The notes: generated by a model from the sequence alone, not told the origin. 13,898 nucleotides of DNA from Chthoniobacter flavus (GCA_945903555.1 CAMDOJ010000026.1:1-13898); one strand, 5' to 3'; shown: positions 1-7,829, counted from the stretch's first letter. A program made the numbers and translations.

Positions 1-1029
1 CGACTCGGCTTCCGCACGATCGATGAGATGGTGGGTCAGGTCGAGTGTCTGCGCCAGCGCGAGGTTCCGGGCCATCCGAAGGCCAACACGCTTGATCTTT
101 CGCCGCTGTTGGTGAATGTGGCCAAAGACGATCCTTCTGCAATCCGCCACTCTACCCGTCATCGCAATGACGGACCGGACGATTCCACGTTGGATGAGAC
201 AGTTCTTCAGGACGCCAAGGATGCCATCACGGATGGAAGGCCTATTTCCCTCTCCTACGATGTTCATAATACTAACCGCTCGGTTGGAACCCAGGTCTCC
301 GGTGAGATCGGCTACCAATGGGGTGAGGAAGGTATTGCCGAAGGTACTGTGGAATTGAAAATCAAGGGTAGCGCCGGTCAGAGTTTGGGGGCTTTCCTTT
401 CGCCTGGTGTTCGGCTCATCCTTACGGGGGAAGCCAATGACTATGTTGGTAAGAGCATGAGCGGTGGAGAGATTATTCTTCGACCAAGGGCCGACTCCAA
501 GTTTGTCGCTCACGACGCTATGATCCTTGGAAACACCGTTATGTATGGCGCCACCGGCGGAAAGTTGTTTGCCAATGGCCGTGCGGGTGAGCGCTTTTGT
601 GTTCGCAACTCCGGCGCCACGGCCGTGGTTGAAGGAGTGGGTGACCACGCCTGTGAATATATGACCAACGGAATGGTTGTCATTCTGGGGCGCACGGGCA
701 AAAACTTCGGCGCCGGCATGACCGGTGGCGAGGCCTATGTCCTCGATCTCGAAGATCGTTTTGAGACGCTCTACAATTCACAGCTCATTTCAATTTCGAG
801 ACTTGATACAGAGAGGGACACCGCCGTTCTCGAAGGCCTCATCAAAAAGCACTTCGAAGTGACCGGTAGCCAACGTGCCAAGGAAATCCTCGATAACCGA
901 GCCCATTTCTTTGCTAAATTCTGGAAAGTGAGCCCCAGCGTGCCTACAGCCAAACCTGTGCCTGAGCCATCTAAGGAACCTGATGCAACTGGACCAGTGA
1001 TCAGTGAAGACGTGATCGCGTCCCGATAA
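1..1029 (+). CDS. gltB: Glutamate synthase large subunit, C-terminal part (5' end outside window)
   Basis: The frame is open from the first base (LGFRTIDEMVG) and ends at TAA 1027-1029, so the ATG at 28 is internal and 342 residues are visible. The family converts 2-oxoglutarate plus glutamine to two glutamates in the cytoplasm, using FMN and an Fe-S cluster. What is visible is the end of the synthase region followed by the GXGXG beta-helix domain. Its signature Gly-rich turns include GEIGYQWG, GSAGQSLGAF, GEANDYVGKSMSGGEI, GNTVMYGATGG and GRTGKNFGAGMTGGEAYV. The tail ends in a Pro-rich stretch (about 25 residues) that does not look conserved. No gltD small subunit follows; a strong hairpin and an unrelated gene come next, so the small subunit must lie elsewhere or upstream. 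The N-terminal glutaminase and FMN domains are not in view. Confidence 0.95.
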   Translation, partial: RLGFRTIDEMVGQVECLRQREVPGHPKANTLDLSPLLVNVAKDDPSAIRHSTRHRNDGPDDSTLDETVLQDAKDAITDGRPISLSYDVHNTNRSVGTQVSGEIGYQWGEEGIAEGTVELKIKGSAGQSLGAFLSPGVRLILTGEANDYVGKSMSGGEIILRPRADSKFVAHDAMILGNTVMYGATGGKLFANGRAGERFCVRNSGATAVVEGVGDHACEYMTNGMVVILGRTGKNFGAGMTGGEAYVLDLEDRFETLYNSQLISISRLDTERDTAVLEGLIKKHFEVTGSQRAKEILDNRAHFFAKFWKVSPSVPTAKPVPEPSKEPDATGPVISEDVIASR

Positions 1030-1041
1030 TCCCGCTTCTCT

Positions 1042-1073
1042 ATCCGGGCCACGCTTCGATGCGCGGCCCGGAT
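1042..1073 (+). terminator. Strong hairpin after gltB, likely transcription terminator or mRNA 3'-end stabiliser
   Basis: A perfect 9-bp inverted repeat (ATCCGGGCC / GGCCCGGAT) is followed, after one A/C mismatch, by 3 more pairs (CGC/GCG) around a TTCGAT loop. It begins 12 bases after the gltB stop. The stem is very GC-rich, but no T-tract follows directly, so it may act as an incomplete intrinsic terminator or a 3'-end processing barrier. Confidence 0.6.
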
Positions 1074-1155
1074 GTGAAGTCTCGTTGGGTCGCAGGGTGG
1101 TGACTGTTTGTATTTTTAAAAACGTTCCTGATTGCGGGAAACTTGGTGGCATTGT

Positions 1156-3024
1156 ATGGGTAGTCGCACAATGGCCAATTCCACTTCTAATCCACTCCCT
1201 CGTTCCCTAGGTGCTGTGCTTTGGGGCATCTCGATTGCCCTTTCTTGGATGTGGGGATTGGGGCTTTTCTTTTCGGTTCAGTTCACAACGCAGTTCGGAC
1301 TCTTTGGCCTTCTCACATTTGCCGTTCCGAATTTTCTTGGGCTTCTGATTTTTGGATTGGTCACGCACCACTTGGCTCGTCGGCAGTCTGGGTCCGAATC
1401 TTTGGCTCAGTTTTTCGCGAATTGGTCTAAGCCCTTTCGGTTGGTTTTTTTCCTCTATCAGATTCTGGCCATCACGCTCACGATTTTTGCGTTTATACGC
1501 TATTTTTGGCAACCGCTGGGCTTTGAGCCTTGGCTTCTCTTCATGCCACTTGTGATGTTGGTTATACTCGCGGCGGCGATCCTCTTTGGTGAAGAGTTTG
1601 ATATTAAGAGGATCAAGTTCAGCCATACGGTGCTTTTTCTTCTGCTCTTGCCATCGGTCATCTACCTGATGTTTGTTTCAGCTTCAAAGGGGATCGGGCC
1701 CATTTCCTTTCCGAAGTTGCCGACGAACGATTGGAACTACTGGGGATACGCCGTGCCCATCATGATTGGATTTCTTGTCGGGCCGTGGCTCGATCTCCAG
1801 CAGTGGCAGAGGGCGATTCAAATGCACCGCGAGAAGGTCTCCATCGCGGCGGGCTACATCATTGGTTCGAGCCTTTTCTTTTTACTGATTCTTTTTCACG
1901 GCCTGACAGCGCTATGGGCGCTCAATTGGGGCGCGGCGGAGTTCATTCGCATGGGTATCACTGGCCACAACTATGGCCAAGAGATCCTGCTCAGAATGTT
2001 CTCATCGGTGTCTGCTTGGACGTTTTCGGCCTATGCGGTTTTTGTGAGTGTGTGTGTGCTCACGACTTTGGATAGCGGATACATTGCGCTCAAGTGGTTC
2101 TTCCAAGCGAATGCGAGCACGAGTAACCATCCGATCTTTTCTCTGGTTCCAACTCGCCTTCTCACGTCCCCGATTCCCGCTTTCCTCTTAGCTGGCGTGG
2201 TTGCCCTCCTTGCCGCCGTTTTGCGCTTTGAGCTGGAATTTTTTATGATCTTCTACGCCACGTTTTTTGTGGGGTATTCGATACTCGCGATATTCCGTTG
2301 TTTCATTATTAGTCCGGCTAATGCGATTCCGCAGGTGAAGATGTTTTGCATCGGGAGTCTGGCCGTCGTCATCTTCTCCTTCGGCTACTTTCTGAGGTCG
2401 CCCGCATTCCAGATTATCGGCTCCCTTTTGCCTTTGGGGTATGTGATTTGGCTTTTGGTAAAGCCATCGTCCGCGGAAGAATTTGTCAGCGAGTCAGAGG
2501 AGTTGGGTGCCCCAGTCGCTTCCGCTATGGCCACCCGACCCGAAAGTGCCGTGAGCGTTGCTAGTCCCGTCACTGTCCTTGAGCCTGGTGTCGTGCAGCA
2601 TAGTCTGAGTGGGTATTTTGAAGACAAATGGTTCATCCACACACTCATCGCGACCTATGCCGATACAAATTCGGTCGGGAATGTTTATTTTGGTATGTAT
2701 GCAATGTGGGTCGGCAAGGCCCGCGAGCTTTTTTTCAATCGCGTGATGCCGAAGTTCAATTTGAAGGATACCTCGTTCTACATTTTGACTCGTTCTTTTG
2801 AGCACAAGTTTGTTCGTGAAACTCGCGAGTTTGAAACCGTACGCGTGAAAATCCGCGTCGCCAGTTACAATCGCAAATTTGCGACACTGGAGCATGAAAT
2901 CTACGATTCCAGCGACTTGCTCCTCGGCAAGGGCAAGCAGTCTTTGCTATTCGTGTCATCCACGGATTACAAGATGCTCGATATTCCGCCGGATGTTTAC
3001 ACCGCGTTCATCGCTCACGCTTGA
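1156..3024 (+). CDS. Sodium:solute symporter-like membrane protein fused to a C-terminal hotdog (4HBT/enediyne-type) thioesterase domain
   Basis: I do not recognise a named gene. With the start at ATG 1156 the product has 622 residues. Residues about 15-435 are very hydrophobic, with roughly 12 membrane segments. Two stretches resemble the SSS (LeuT-fold) family: LDLQQWQRA near 212-220 (cf. the D-x-Q-x-WQR loop of SSS) and LTTLDSG near 302-308 (cf. the STADS sodium site). A 50-residue Ala/Ser/Glu-rich linker leads to a hotdog domain (about 490-612), recognised from YADTNSVGNVYF-x3-AMWVGKARELFF and the later beta strands. Loop spacing puts this domain in the cytoplasm, where it would hydrolyse an acyl-thioester. 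The position of the usual catalytic Asp is Asn505. ATG 1156 has GGTGG six bases upstream; ATG 1171 and TTG 1132 are alternatives. It overlaps the next gene by 32 bp. The transported substrate is unknown. The domain calls are fairly firm; SSS membership is less so. Confidence 0.8.
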   Translation: MGSRTMANSTSNPLPRSLGAVLWGISIALSWMWGLGLFFSVQFTTQFGLFGLLTFAVPNFLGLLIFGLVTHHLARRQSGSESLAQFFANWSKPFRLVFFLYQILAITLTIFAFIRYFWQPLGFEPWLLFMPLVMLVILAAAILFGEEFDIKRIKFSHTVLFLLLLPSVIYLMFVSASKGIGPISFPKLPTNDWNYWGYAVPIMIGFLVGPWLDLQQWQRAIQMHREKVSIAAGYIIGSSLFFLLILFHGLTALWALNWGAAEFIRMGITGHNYGQEILLRMFSSVSAWTFSAYAVFVSVCVLTTLDSGYIALKWFFQANASTSNHPIFSLVPTRLLTSPIPAFLLAGVVALLAAVLRFELEFFMIFYATFFVGYSILAIFRCFIISPANAIPQVKMFCIGSLAVVIFSFGYFLRSPAFQIIGSLLPLGYVIWLLVKPSSAEEFVSESEELGAPVASAMATRPESAVSVASPVTVLEPGVVQHSLSGYFEDKWFIHTLIATYADTNSVGNVYFGMYAMWVGKARELFFNRVMPKFNLKDTSFYILTRSFEHKFVRETREFETVRVKIRVASYNRKFATLEHEIYDSSDLLLGKGKQSLLFVSSTDYKMLDIPPDVYTAFIAHA

Positions 3025-4468
3025 TGCCGTGACTCTCCGCGAAACCACCTTCGCCCTAGTCGCCATTGCGGCGGTATCAGTTTTGTGCTTTTCGCATTTT
3101 CAGAAGCCTCCGCCCCCTCCGCCTGCACCGAGGCCGGTTCCAACGCCGACACCGGTTCCGACGCCCAAGCCAATTCCCGATCTGGTTCGCAAGCCACTGC
3201 AGACAGCGAACCTTTTTAGTGGGATTTCATTGAACGCTGCCGTCGTTACCGAACCGAGCGAAGAAGTGGCTTCGGAGAATCGCAAGGATCCGGCCGCCTA
3301 TGAGGTGGAGGTCACTCTTCGCGCCCAACTTCCGCGCCCACTCCTTTCGGATGAGGATTTTTTGTTGTCCGATCCCTCGTTGGTTGGCGCATTTGTGAAC
3401 CTCCCCGAGTTGCTCGTCAATGCAACGGTGTCACCATTCTTTAAGCGTTTCTATGATCTCAAGGCAGCTGATCTCAAACGAAATCTGTCCAAGTTGGATG
3501 CCGTGTTGTCGCGTCATAACTTTTACGACTGCGAGACGATTTTAGACCTAAAAAGCCCTTCGACTGCCCGCCGCGCCCTTTTGATATTGGCCGATATGGA
3601 CGTTAATACCGACGGCAGTGACGGTGATCGCAACTTCAAGGTGGATGGCTCCTCCCAGTTTTTTCTTCCTCAAACCAGTTACCGCTGGCCGAAGCAGACG
3701 GAGAGGCCAAATCCCTTTCTTGTTGGGGAGGAATATAAGCTCAAAACATTAACAGCCGAGTCCAAGAAACTGAATCTGAAAGCGGCACGTCTTGAGGAGG
3801 TAAAAAGCGGGATCGATCTCGCGAAGCGTCGCATCTATGATCTCAAGAAGTGGAGTTTCCTGATTTCTGAGACCGATCCTTTCATTGTCTTGCCGGGATT
3901 CATTATGCGGGACTTTAGTGGTCCGTTTGTTCCGAAGATCGGAGATTACGCTCTCGTGATACACTCCGGGATTGCCTATCCCGCGATTGTGGGTGATGCC
4001 GGTCCTTCTCACAAAATTGGCGAGTCCTCGCTGCTTCTCTGTCGCAAGTTAAGCTCAAATTCCTCCAGTCTCGCTCGCGCCGTGAGTGATTTGAAAGTGA
4101 CCTACCTCGTTTTTCCCGGCTCCGCTGATCCAACTACGGCACCGCCCGATTTGCTAAAATGGAAGACTCGTTGCGAGGAACTTGTTGCAGAATTAGGCGG
4201 TCTCCATGTCGAGATCCATAGTTGGCCTAATCTTGTTCCGCCCTGGCCGACACCCACACCGAGCGCGACACCGAGCGCGACACCGAGCGCGACACCAAGC
4301 GCGACACCGACCGCGACACCGACCGCGACACCGAGCGAGTCACCAATCGCGTCACCTGAGGAAAAGGAGTCGACTATGCCACTCAAGGACGCGCCCGTGC
4401 CTACGCCCTTCTCCACCGAGGTGTCTCAAGGAATTCCCTCATGGGCAGGCCTATCTTTCCGTGGTTGA
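2993..4468 (+). CDS. Membrane-anchored GH75-like (fungal-type chitosanase family) protein with Pro-rich stalk
   Basis: With ATG 2993 the product has 491 residues. It shows a short basic N-terminus, one membrane segment (about 17-34, signal anchor or uncleaved signal), a Pro-rich stalk (39-62, PTPTPVPTPKP), a globular domain to about 415, and a Pro/Ser/Ala/Thr repeat tail (420-455). The globular part resembles glycoside hydrolase family 75: LADMDVNTDGSDGD (199-212), then GDYALVIHSG, then VGDAGPSHKIGESS. In fungal GH75 endo-chitosanase the catalytic Asp and Glu are nine residues apart in this last motif; here D335 and E344 fit. Known members cut chitosan; the real substrate of this envelope protein is not shown. 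The frame is open upstream to 2879, but that part lies over the previous gene's hotdog domain in another frame, so I start at 2993 (GTG 3029 is an alternative). No clear ribosome binding site is seen, so translational coupling to the upstream gene is likely. Confidence 0.78.
   Translation: MFTPRSSLTLDAVTLRETTFALVAIAAVSVLCFSHFQKPPPPPPAPRPVPTPTPVPTPKPIPDLVRKPLQTANLFSGISLNAAVVTEPSEEVASENRKDPAAYEVEVTLRAQLPRPLLSDEDFLLSDPSLVGAFVNLPELLVNATVSPFFKRFYDLKAADLKRNLSKLDAVLSRHNFYDCETILDLKSPSTARRALLILADMDVNTDGSDGDRNFKVDGSSQFFLPQTSYRWPKQTERPNPFLVGEEYKLKTLTAESKKLNLKAARLEEVKSGIDLAKRRIYDLKKWSFLISETDPFIVLPGFIMRDFSGPFVPKIGDYALVIHSGIAYPAIVGDAGPSHKIGESSLLLCRKLSSNSSSLARAVSDLKVTYLVFPGSADPTTAPPDLLKWKTRCEELVAELGGLHVEIHSWPNLVPPWPTPTPSATPSATPSATPSATPTATPTATPSESPIASPEEKESTMPLKDAPVPTPFSTEVSQGIPSWAGLSFRG
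4259..4354 (+). repeat. Eight tandem 12-bp units encoding PSAT-type repeats
   Basis: The unit CCGAGCGCGACA occurs three times exactly (4259-4294). Variants follow: CCAAGCGCGACA, CCGACCGCGACA twice, CCGAGCGAGTCA and CCAATCGCGTCA. Translated in the host gene these read PSAT x4, PTAT x2, PSES and PIAS. The unit length is a multiple of three, so copy changes keep the frame. The decay of units toward the 3' side suggests growth from the 5' end. It probably forms an extended extracytoplasmic linker. Confidence 0.9.
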
Positions 4469-5334
4469 ATACAAAGATCATGGCTCTTCTTGGAAAAATT
4501 AACATTCTCACGGTTTTAAAAGATGCCCCTCCTGGGCTTTATCTTGATGGGGGTGATCTCGGGGAAATTCTTTTGCCAGGAGACTCGATTCCTCCTGGGG
4601 CTGGTCCGGATGATGAGTTGCAGGTTTTTCTTTATCGCGATTCCGAAGATCGCCTTGTGGCTACAACCCACGATCCGCTCGCCTGCGTGGGCGATTTTGC
4701 GGCCTTAAAAGTGAAACAAGTTCACCCGACGATTGGCGCTTTCTTAGATTGGGGGCTGAATAAAGATCTCCTCCTTCCCATGCGTGAGCAGGAGCGTCGT
4801 GTTCACAAGGGCGACATTGTTGTGGTCTTTGTCTTTATTGATGAAGTCTCGCAGCGAATCATTGCCACAACGCGTTGGAGGGATCATCTCAGCGCGACTC
4901 CGCCTAACTACAGCGAGGGAGCGCCAGTTTCGCTGCTCATCGCCGGTGAGTCACCGCTCGGATATAATGCGATCGTAGACAATACCCATGTCGGTCTCCT
5001 CTTTCGGAGCGAGTTGGGATCAGCTCTCCAAGTTGGCGATAAATGCAAAGGGTATGTTCGCAATGTCCGTCCCGACGGGAAGCTTGATTTGGGGCTAGAC
5101 CCCGAGGGTTACCAACGCATAGCGCCACTCGCCGACCGCATCCTGACAGCGCTGCGATCCCAGGATAGCAAATTGCCAGTTCATGAAGGCAGTTCGCCGG
5201 AGGATATCCGAGCCGCTTTTCAAACCAGCAAAAAGGCCTTCAAACAAGCGATCGGCAATCTGTATCGTCAGAGACTGATCGAGATCAAAGGGTCAGACAT
5301 CGTTCTGCGAAAGTCCGAGCCACGTTCTGCGTAG
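4441..5334 (+). CDS. cvfB: CvfB-like S1-domain RNA-binding protein
   Basis: This 297-residue protein has the CvfB/YitL layout. The N-terminal S1-like domain contains the signature PGLYLDGGDLGEILLP (about 30-45). Two further S1-like modules follow: VHPTIGAFLDWGLNKDLLLP near 98-117, and GYNAIVDNTHVGLLFRSEL then GYVRNVRPDGKLDLGL. A C-terminal winged helix ends the protein (EDIRAAFQTSKKAFKQAIGNLY, about 258-279). The family is cytoplasmic; in Staphylococcus aureus it binds RNA and influences virulence gene expression, while its role elsewhere is poorly known. ATG 4441 has AAGGA at 4428-4432, eight bases upstream, the best Shine-Dalgarno in the window. ATG 4480 (MALLGKINILTVLKD) fits the usual family N-terminus but has a weaker site. 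The first choice overlaps the GH75-like gene by 28 bp, suggesting one operon. Confidence 0.88.
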   Translation: MGRPIFPWLNTKIMALLGKINILTVLKDAPPGLYLDGGDLGEILLPGDSIPPGAGPDDELQVFLYRDSEDRLVATTHDPLACVGDFAALKVKQVHPTIGAFLDWGLNKDLLLPMREQERRVHKGDIVVVFVFIDEVSQRIIATTRWRDHLSATPPNYSEGAPVSLLIAGESPLGYNAIVDNTHVGLLFRSELGSALQVGDKCKGYVRNVRPDGKLDLGLDPEGYQRIAPLADRILTALRSQDSKLPVHEGSSPEDIRAAFQTSKKAFKQAIGNLYRQRLIEIKGSDIVLRKSEPRSA

Positions 5335-5352
5335 CCTGTGGTTCTACTAGCT

Positions 5353-6450
5353 CTAAGTGTGGAAGGGGAAGTCGGTGTAGCCCTCTGCGCCAGGGGAAGA
5401 CCAGACCAGCATTTCCGCTGGAGGATTCAACTCCCAACCGTTTGCGAAACGCTCAACGAGGTCGGGATTGCTCAAAAATGGTCTTCCGAAAGCAATGAGA
5501 TCAGCATTTCCTGTGGCGATGGTGGACTCCGCCGTTTCGGCAGTGTAGCCGCAGTTTCCCATCAAGGTGCCAGAAAAGACCGCACGGAACTCGGGGAGGT
5601 GCATAGGGGCACCCAATTCATGAAAACCAAATGCCAAGCCATCCACCACATGGAGGTAGGCGAGATCGAAGGCATTGAGTCTCTTGGCGGCATCGGTGAA
5701 TGTTTCACGAAAATCTGGCGAACCCATGTCATTGAAAACGCCGTTTGGCGAGAGGCGAACGCCCACGCGGTCGGCGGGCCAAACGGTGAGAATGGTCTCG
5801 ACGATTTCCTTCAGAAAGCGGAACCGATTTTCCAGACTTCCGCCATAGACGTCTGTGCGGTGGTTGGTTTTCGATTGGAGGAACTGGTCGATCAGGTAGC
5901 CGTTTGCGGCATGGATTTCGATCCCGTCGAAACCCGCCGCTTTCGCCCGTTCGGCAGCGCGTCGATAATCATGAACGACAGCAGCGACCTCGTGTGTTTC
6001 GAGGGCTCTTGGAGTTTCATAAGGTTGCTTGCCCGCAGGCGAGTGGATCGTGTCACCATTGAGTTTGATCGCTGATGCCGATACGGGCGGTTTGCCAGCG
6101 TGGAAGCTGCTATGCGACGCCCGTCCGCAATGCCAGAGTTGCATGAAAATCGGTGTCCCTTTTTCGTGAAGAGCGGTGGTGATCTTTTTCCATCCTTCGA
6201 CTTGTGCGTCGTTGTAAATTCCAGGCGAATCGACCCAACCGAATCCTTGCTCGGAAATCGTCACAGCCTCGGAAATGATCAGTCCGGCAGAGGCGCGTTG
6301 GATGTAGTATTCCTGCATCAAGTCATTCGGCACCCGGGGCACGCCCGCTCGTGCTCGTGTGAGCGGTGCCATTACCACACGGTTGCGCAAGGGGATTCCA
6401 AGAAGATCAAGAGGGGAAAGCAAGTTGGCGAGTTCGTTGGGCGCAGTCAT
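5353..6450 (-). CDS. Old yellow enzyme family FMN oxidoreductase (NADH:flavin oxidoreductase / N-ethylmaleimide reductase-like)
   Basis: The 365-residue length is normal for the NemA/OYE class. The protein is a single TIM barrel binding FMN. It has the N-terminal strand NRVVMAPLTRARAG (23-36; T31 is the flavin-tuning Thr), QLWHCGRASH (104-113), and HAANGYLIDQFL (180-191), in which H180 and N183 bind substrate and Y185 is the proton donor. FYGGSLENR-type VYGGSLENR (201-209), GNCGYT (298-303) and AFGRPFLSNPDL (320-331) follow, the last two holding the FMN phosphate. The family reduces activated C=C bonds, nitro compounds and electrophiles with NAD(P)H in the cytoplasm. The physiological substrate cannot be told from sequence. 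It runs convergent to cvfB with only 18 bp between the stop codons. No Shine-Dalgarno is visible before ATG 6450. All key residues are present. Confidence 0.95.
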   Translation of the reverse strand: MTAPNELANLLSPLDLLGIPLRNRVVMAPLTRARAGVPRVPNDLMQEYYIQRASAGLIISEAVTISEQGFGWVDSPGIYNDAQVEGWKKITTALHEKGTPIFMQLWHCGRASHSSFHAGKPPVSASAIKLNGDTIHSPAGKQPYETPRALETHEVAAVVHDYRRAAERAKAAGFDGIEIHAANGYLIDQFLQSKTNHRTDVYGGSLENRFRFLKEIVETILTVWPADRVGVRLSPNGVFNDMGSPDFRETFTDAAKRLNAFDLAYLHVVDGLAFGFHELGAPMHLPEFRAVFSGTLMGNCGYTAETAESTIATGNADLIAFGRPFLSNPDLVERFANGWELNPPAEMLVWSSPGAEGYTDFPFHT

Positions 6451-6475
6451 GAAAATACAGGTTCGGTTGCTTGGG

Positions 6476-6502
6476 ATTGTATCCGATTTCCGTGATCTTC
6501 AA
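6476..6502 (-). promoter_or_regulatory. Candidate promoter of the old yellow enzyme gene
   Basis: On the minus strand TTGAAG (6502-6497) and TACAAT (6481-6476) are separated by 15 bp. The -10 matches the sigma70 consensus at 5 of 6 and the -35 at 4 of 6; the spacer is shorter than the preferred 17. A start point near 6469 would leave a leader of about 18 bases before ATG 6450. This is inferred from consensus matching only. Confidence 0.3.
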
Positions 6503-6569
6503 ATGCGAATCTGGTTTTTGCCGAGGATCCAGTCTCGTTTTTACTGATTCCACTGATAGCGTTTTGGAA

Positions 6570-7829
6570 ATGCGTATTGCCTTTGCCTCTTTCGGTTCGC
6601 TTGGGGATTTGCACCCTCTTCTGGCGATGGCCGTAGCCGCGCAGGGGAGGGGGCATGATGTCGCCGTTGCGGCATCGCCAAACTATGAGGATAATGTTCG
6701 GCGGGCAGGTGTGGAGTTTTACCCATTGCGGCCAGCGATCCCTTGGGAACCCGCGCGGTTGGCTTATTATTTCGACATGAAGCGCGGTCCGGAAAGGTTG
6801 TTGAGGGAGGTTGCTTTTGCCGATATCGCGGATACTCACGCGGACCTTCGTTCCGTTACCGTAGGGGCCGATCTGCTCGTCGTGGGTGAACTTCTTTATA
6901 CCGCGCCAATCATAGCCCATGAGATGGGAATTCCATGGTTGAATGTCGTGCTTGCACCGACCTCATTTCTTTCGGCAAGTGACCCATGTGTACTCGCTCC
7001 CGCTCCCTTTTTGTATCCGTTCCGTCACCTTGGGAAGTGGGTTCACCAACTTGCTTACATTGCTGGGCGTATCCAAGGGCGTCTGTGGGCTAAAGAGTTT
7101 TTTATGTTCCGACGCAGCCTCGGGCTACCCGCTGGCCCCAATCCCATCTTTGATGCCAAACACTCTCCCTATGGCACTTTGGCGATGTTTCCATCCTTCT
7201 TTGCCAAGTCACAACCGGATTGGCCCCCGAATACCCTCCAAACAGGGTTCCCTTATTTTGATCAACCCTCGGTCTCAGCGGATCGCGTTGTGGCAGATTT
7301 TCTGTCTTCCGGTGAACCACCAGTGGTTTTTACTCTGGGATCAATCGTGGCGCATTTTGAACCTGATTTTTACCGCGAGGCTTGCGAGGCTTCAAATCGA
7401 CTCCATCGACGAGCGATATTGCTCACGGGTTGCAACGCAACTCGGATAAGTGGATCGAGTCCGAATGTACTCGCGGTGGACTACGCCCGCCTTCACGAGA
7501 TTCTACCGAGATCCATTGCGGTCGTCCATGCGGGGGGCATAGGCACGTGTGGCGAGGCGCTTCGTGCAGGAATTCCCTCGGTGATAATTCCCTTCTCGTT
7601 TGATCAACCCGACAATGCCCAGCGTATGAAGCGTCTGGGTGTTGCGGAAATCCTTTCGCGGCGTTCTATCAAGGCGGCCGCGCTAACGGGCAAGTTGGAA
7701 CACATTTTGCATGATCCTGCCTACACCATTCGCGCCAAGAATTTCGCAAAGCAAATCAACTCTCCTTCATCCATGGATGTCGTGATGGATAAAATGGAGT
7801 CTGTCCGAGCCCGAGTCGAATGGTCTTGA
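6570..7829 (+). CDS. GT1/GT28-type glycosyltransferase (UGT-like, nucleotide-sugar dependent)
   Basis: This 419-residue GT-B fold protein starts MRIAFASFGSLGDLHPLLAM, the usual N-terminus with the Gly-rich loop (F-G-S-x-GD-x-HP). The hinge leads to the C-terminal Rossmann domain with VVFTLGS (252-258). The nucleotide-sugar signature is VVHAGGIGTCGEALRAGIP (318-336) followed by PFSFDQPDNAQR (341-352), where His320 and the DQ pair contact the donor. The pattern is that of the sterol/zeaxanthin glucosyltransferase and RhlB rhamnosyltransferase group, which glycosylates lipids or small hydrophobic acceptors. Donor and acceptor are unknown. The frame is open upstream to a TTG at 6471, but those 33 residues do not look like family sequence, so ATG 6570 is preferred; only a short GGA lies just before it. 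It diverges from the old yellow enzyme gene across about 120 bp. No TM segment is seen, so it is probably membrane-peripheral. Confidence 0.92.
   Translation: MRIAFASFGSLGDLHPLLAMAVAAQGRGHDVAVAASPNYEDNVRRAGVEFYPLRPAIPWEPARLAYYFDMKRGPERLLREVAFADIADTHADLRSVTVGADLLVVGELLYTAPIIAHEMGIPWLNVVLAPTSFLSASDPCVLAPAPFLYPFRHLGKWVHQLAYIAGRIQGRLWAKEFFMFRRSLGLPAGPNPIFDAKHSPYGTLAMFPSFFAKSQPDWPPNTLQTGFPYFDQPSVSADRVVADFLSSGEPPVVFTLGSIVAHFEPDFYREACEASNRLHRRAILLTGCNATRISGSSPNVLAVDYARLHEILPRSIAVVHAGGIGTCGEALRAGIPSVIIPFSFDQPDNAQRMKRLGVAEILSRRSIKAAALTGKLEHILHDPAYTIRAKNFAKQINSPSSMDVVMDKMESVRARVEWS

Noticed and set aside
28..30. ATG as start of the first gene
   Set aside because: The reading frame and conserved glutamate synthase sequence (LGFRTIDEM) continue to the window edge, so it is an internal Met.
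2879..2992. Upstream extension of the GH75-like frame
   Set aside because: These 38 codons sit over the hotdog domain of the preceding gene in another frame, and their translation is Cys/Arg/Ser-rich noise; the membrane segment and stalk begin after 2993.
4259..4354. CRISPR-like array
   Set aside because: Units are 12 bp, directly adjacent with no spacers, and in frame with a coding region.
4102..4416. Minus-strand frame with a long Val-Gly-Ala repeat
   Set aside because: It is only the antisense reading of the 12-bp tandem repeat in the GH75-like gene.
5338..6075. Long + strand open frame (245 codons) opposite the old yellow enzyme gene
   Set aside because: It lies fully antisense to a gene with all family motifs intact, and its protein has no recognisable domain; it is a shadow of codon bias.
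6471..6569. N-terminal extension of the glycosyltransferase from TTG 6471
   Set aside because: The 33 extra residues lack family similarity and overlap the probable divergent promoter region; MRIAFASFGSLGD is the normal GT start.
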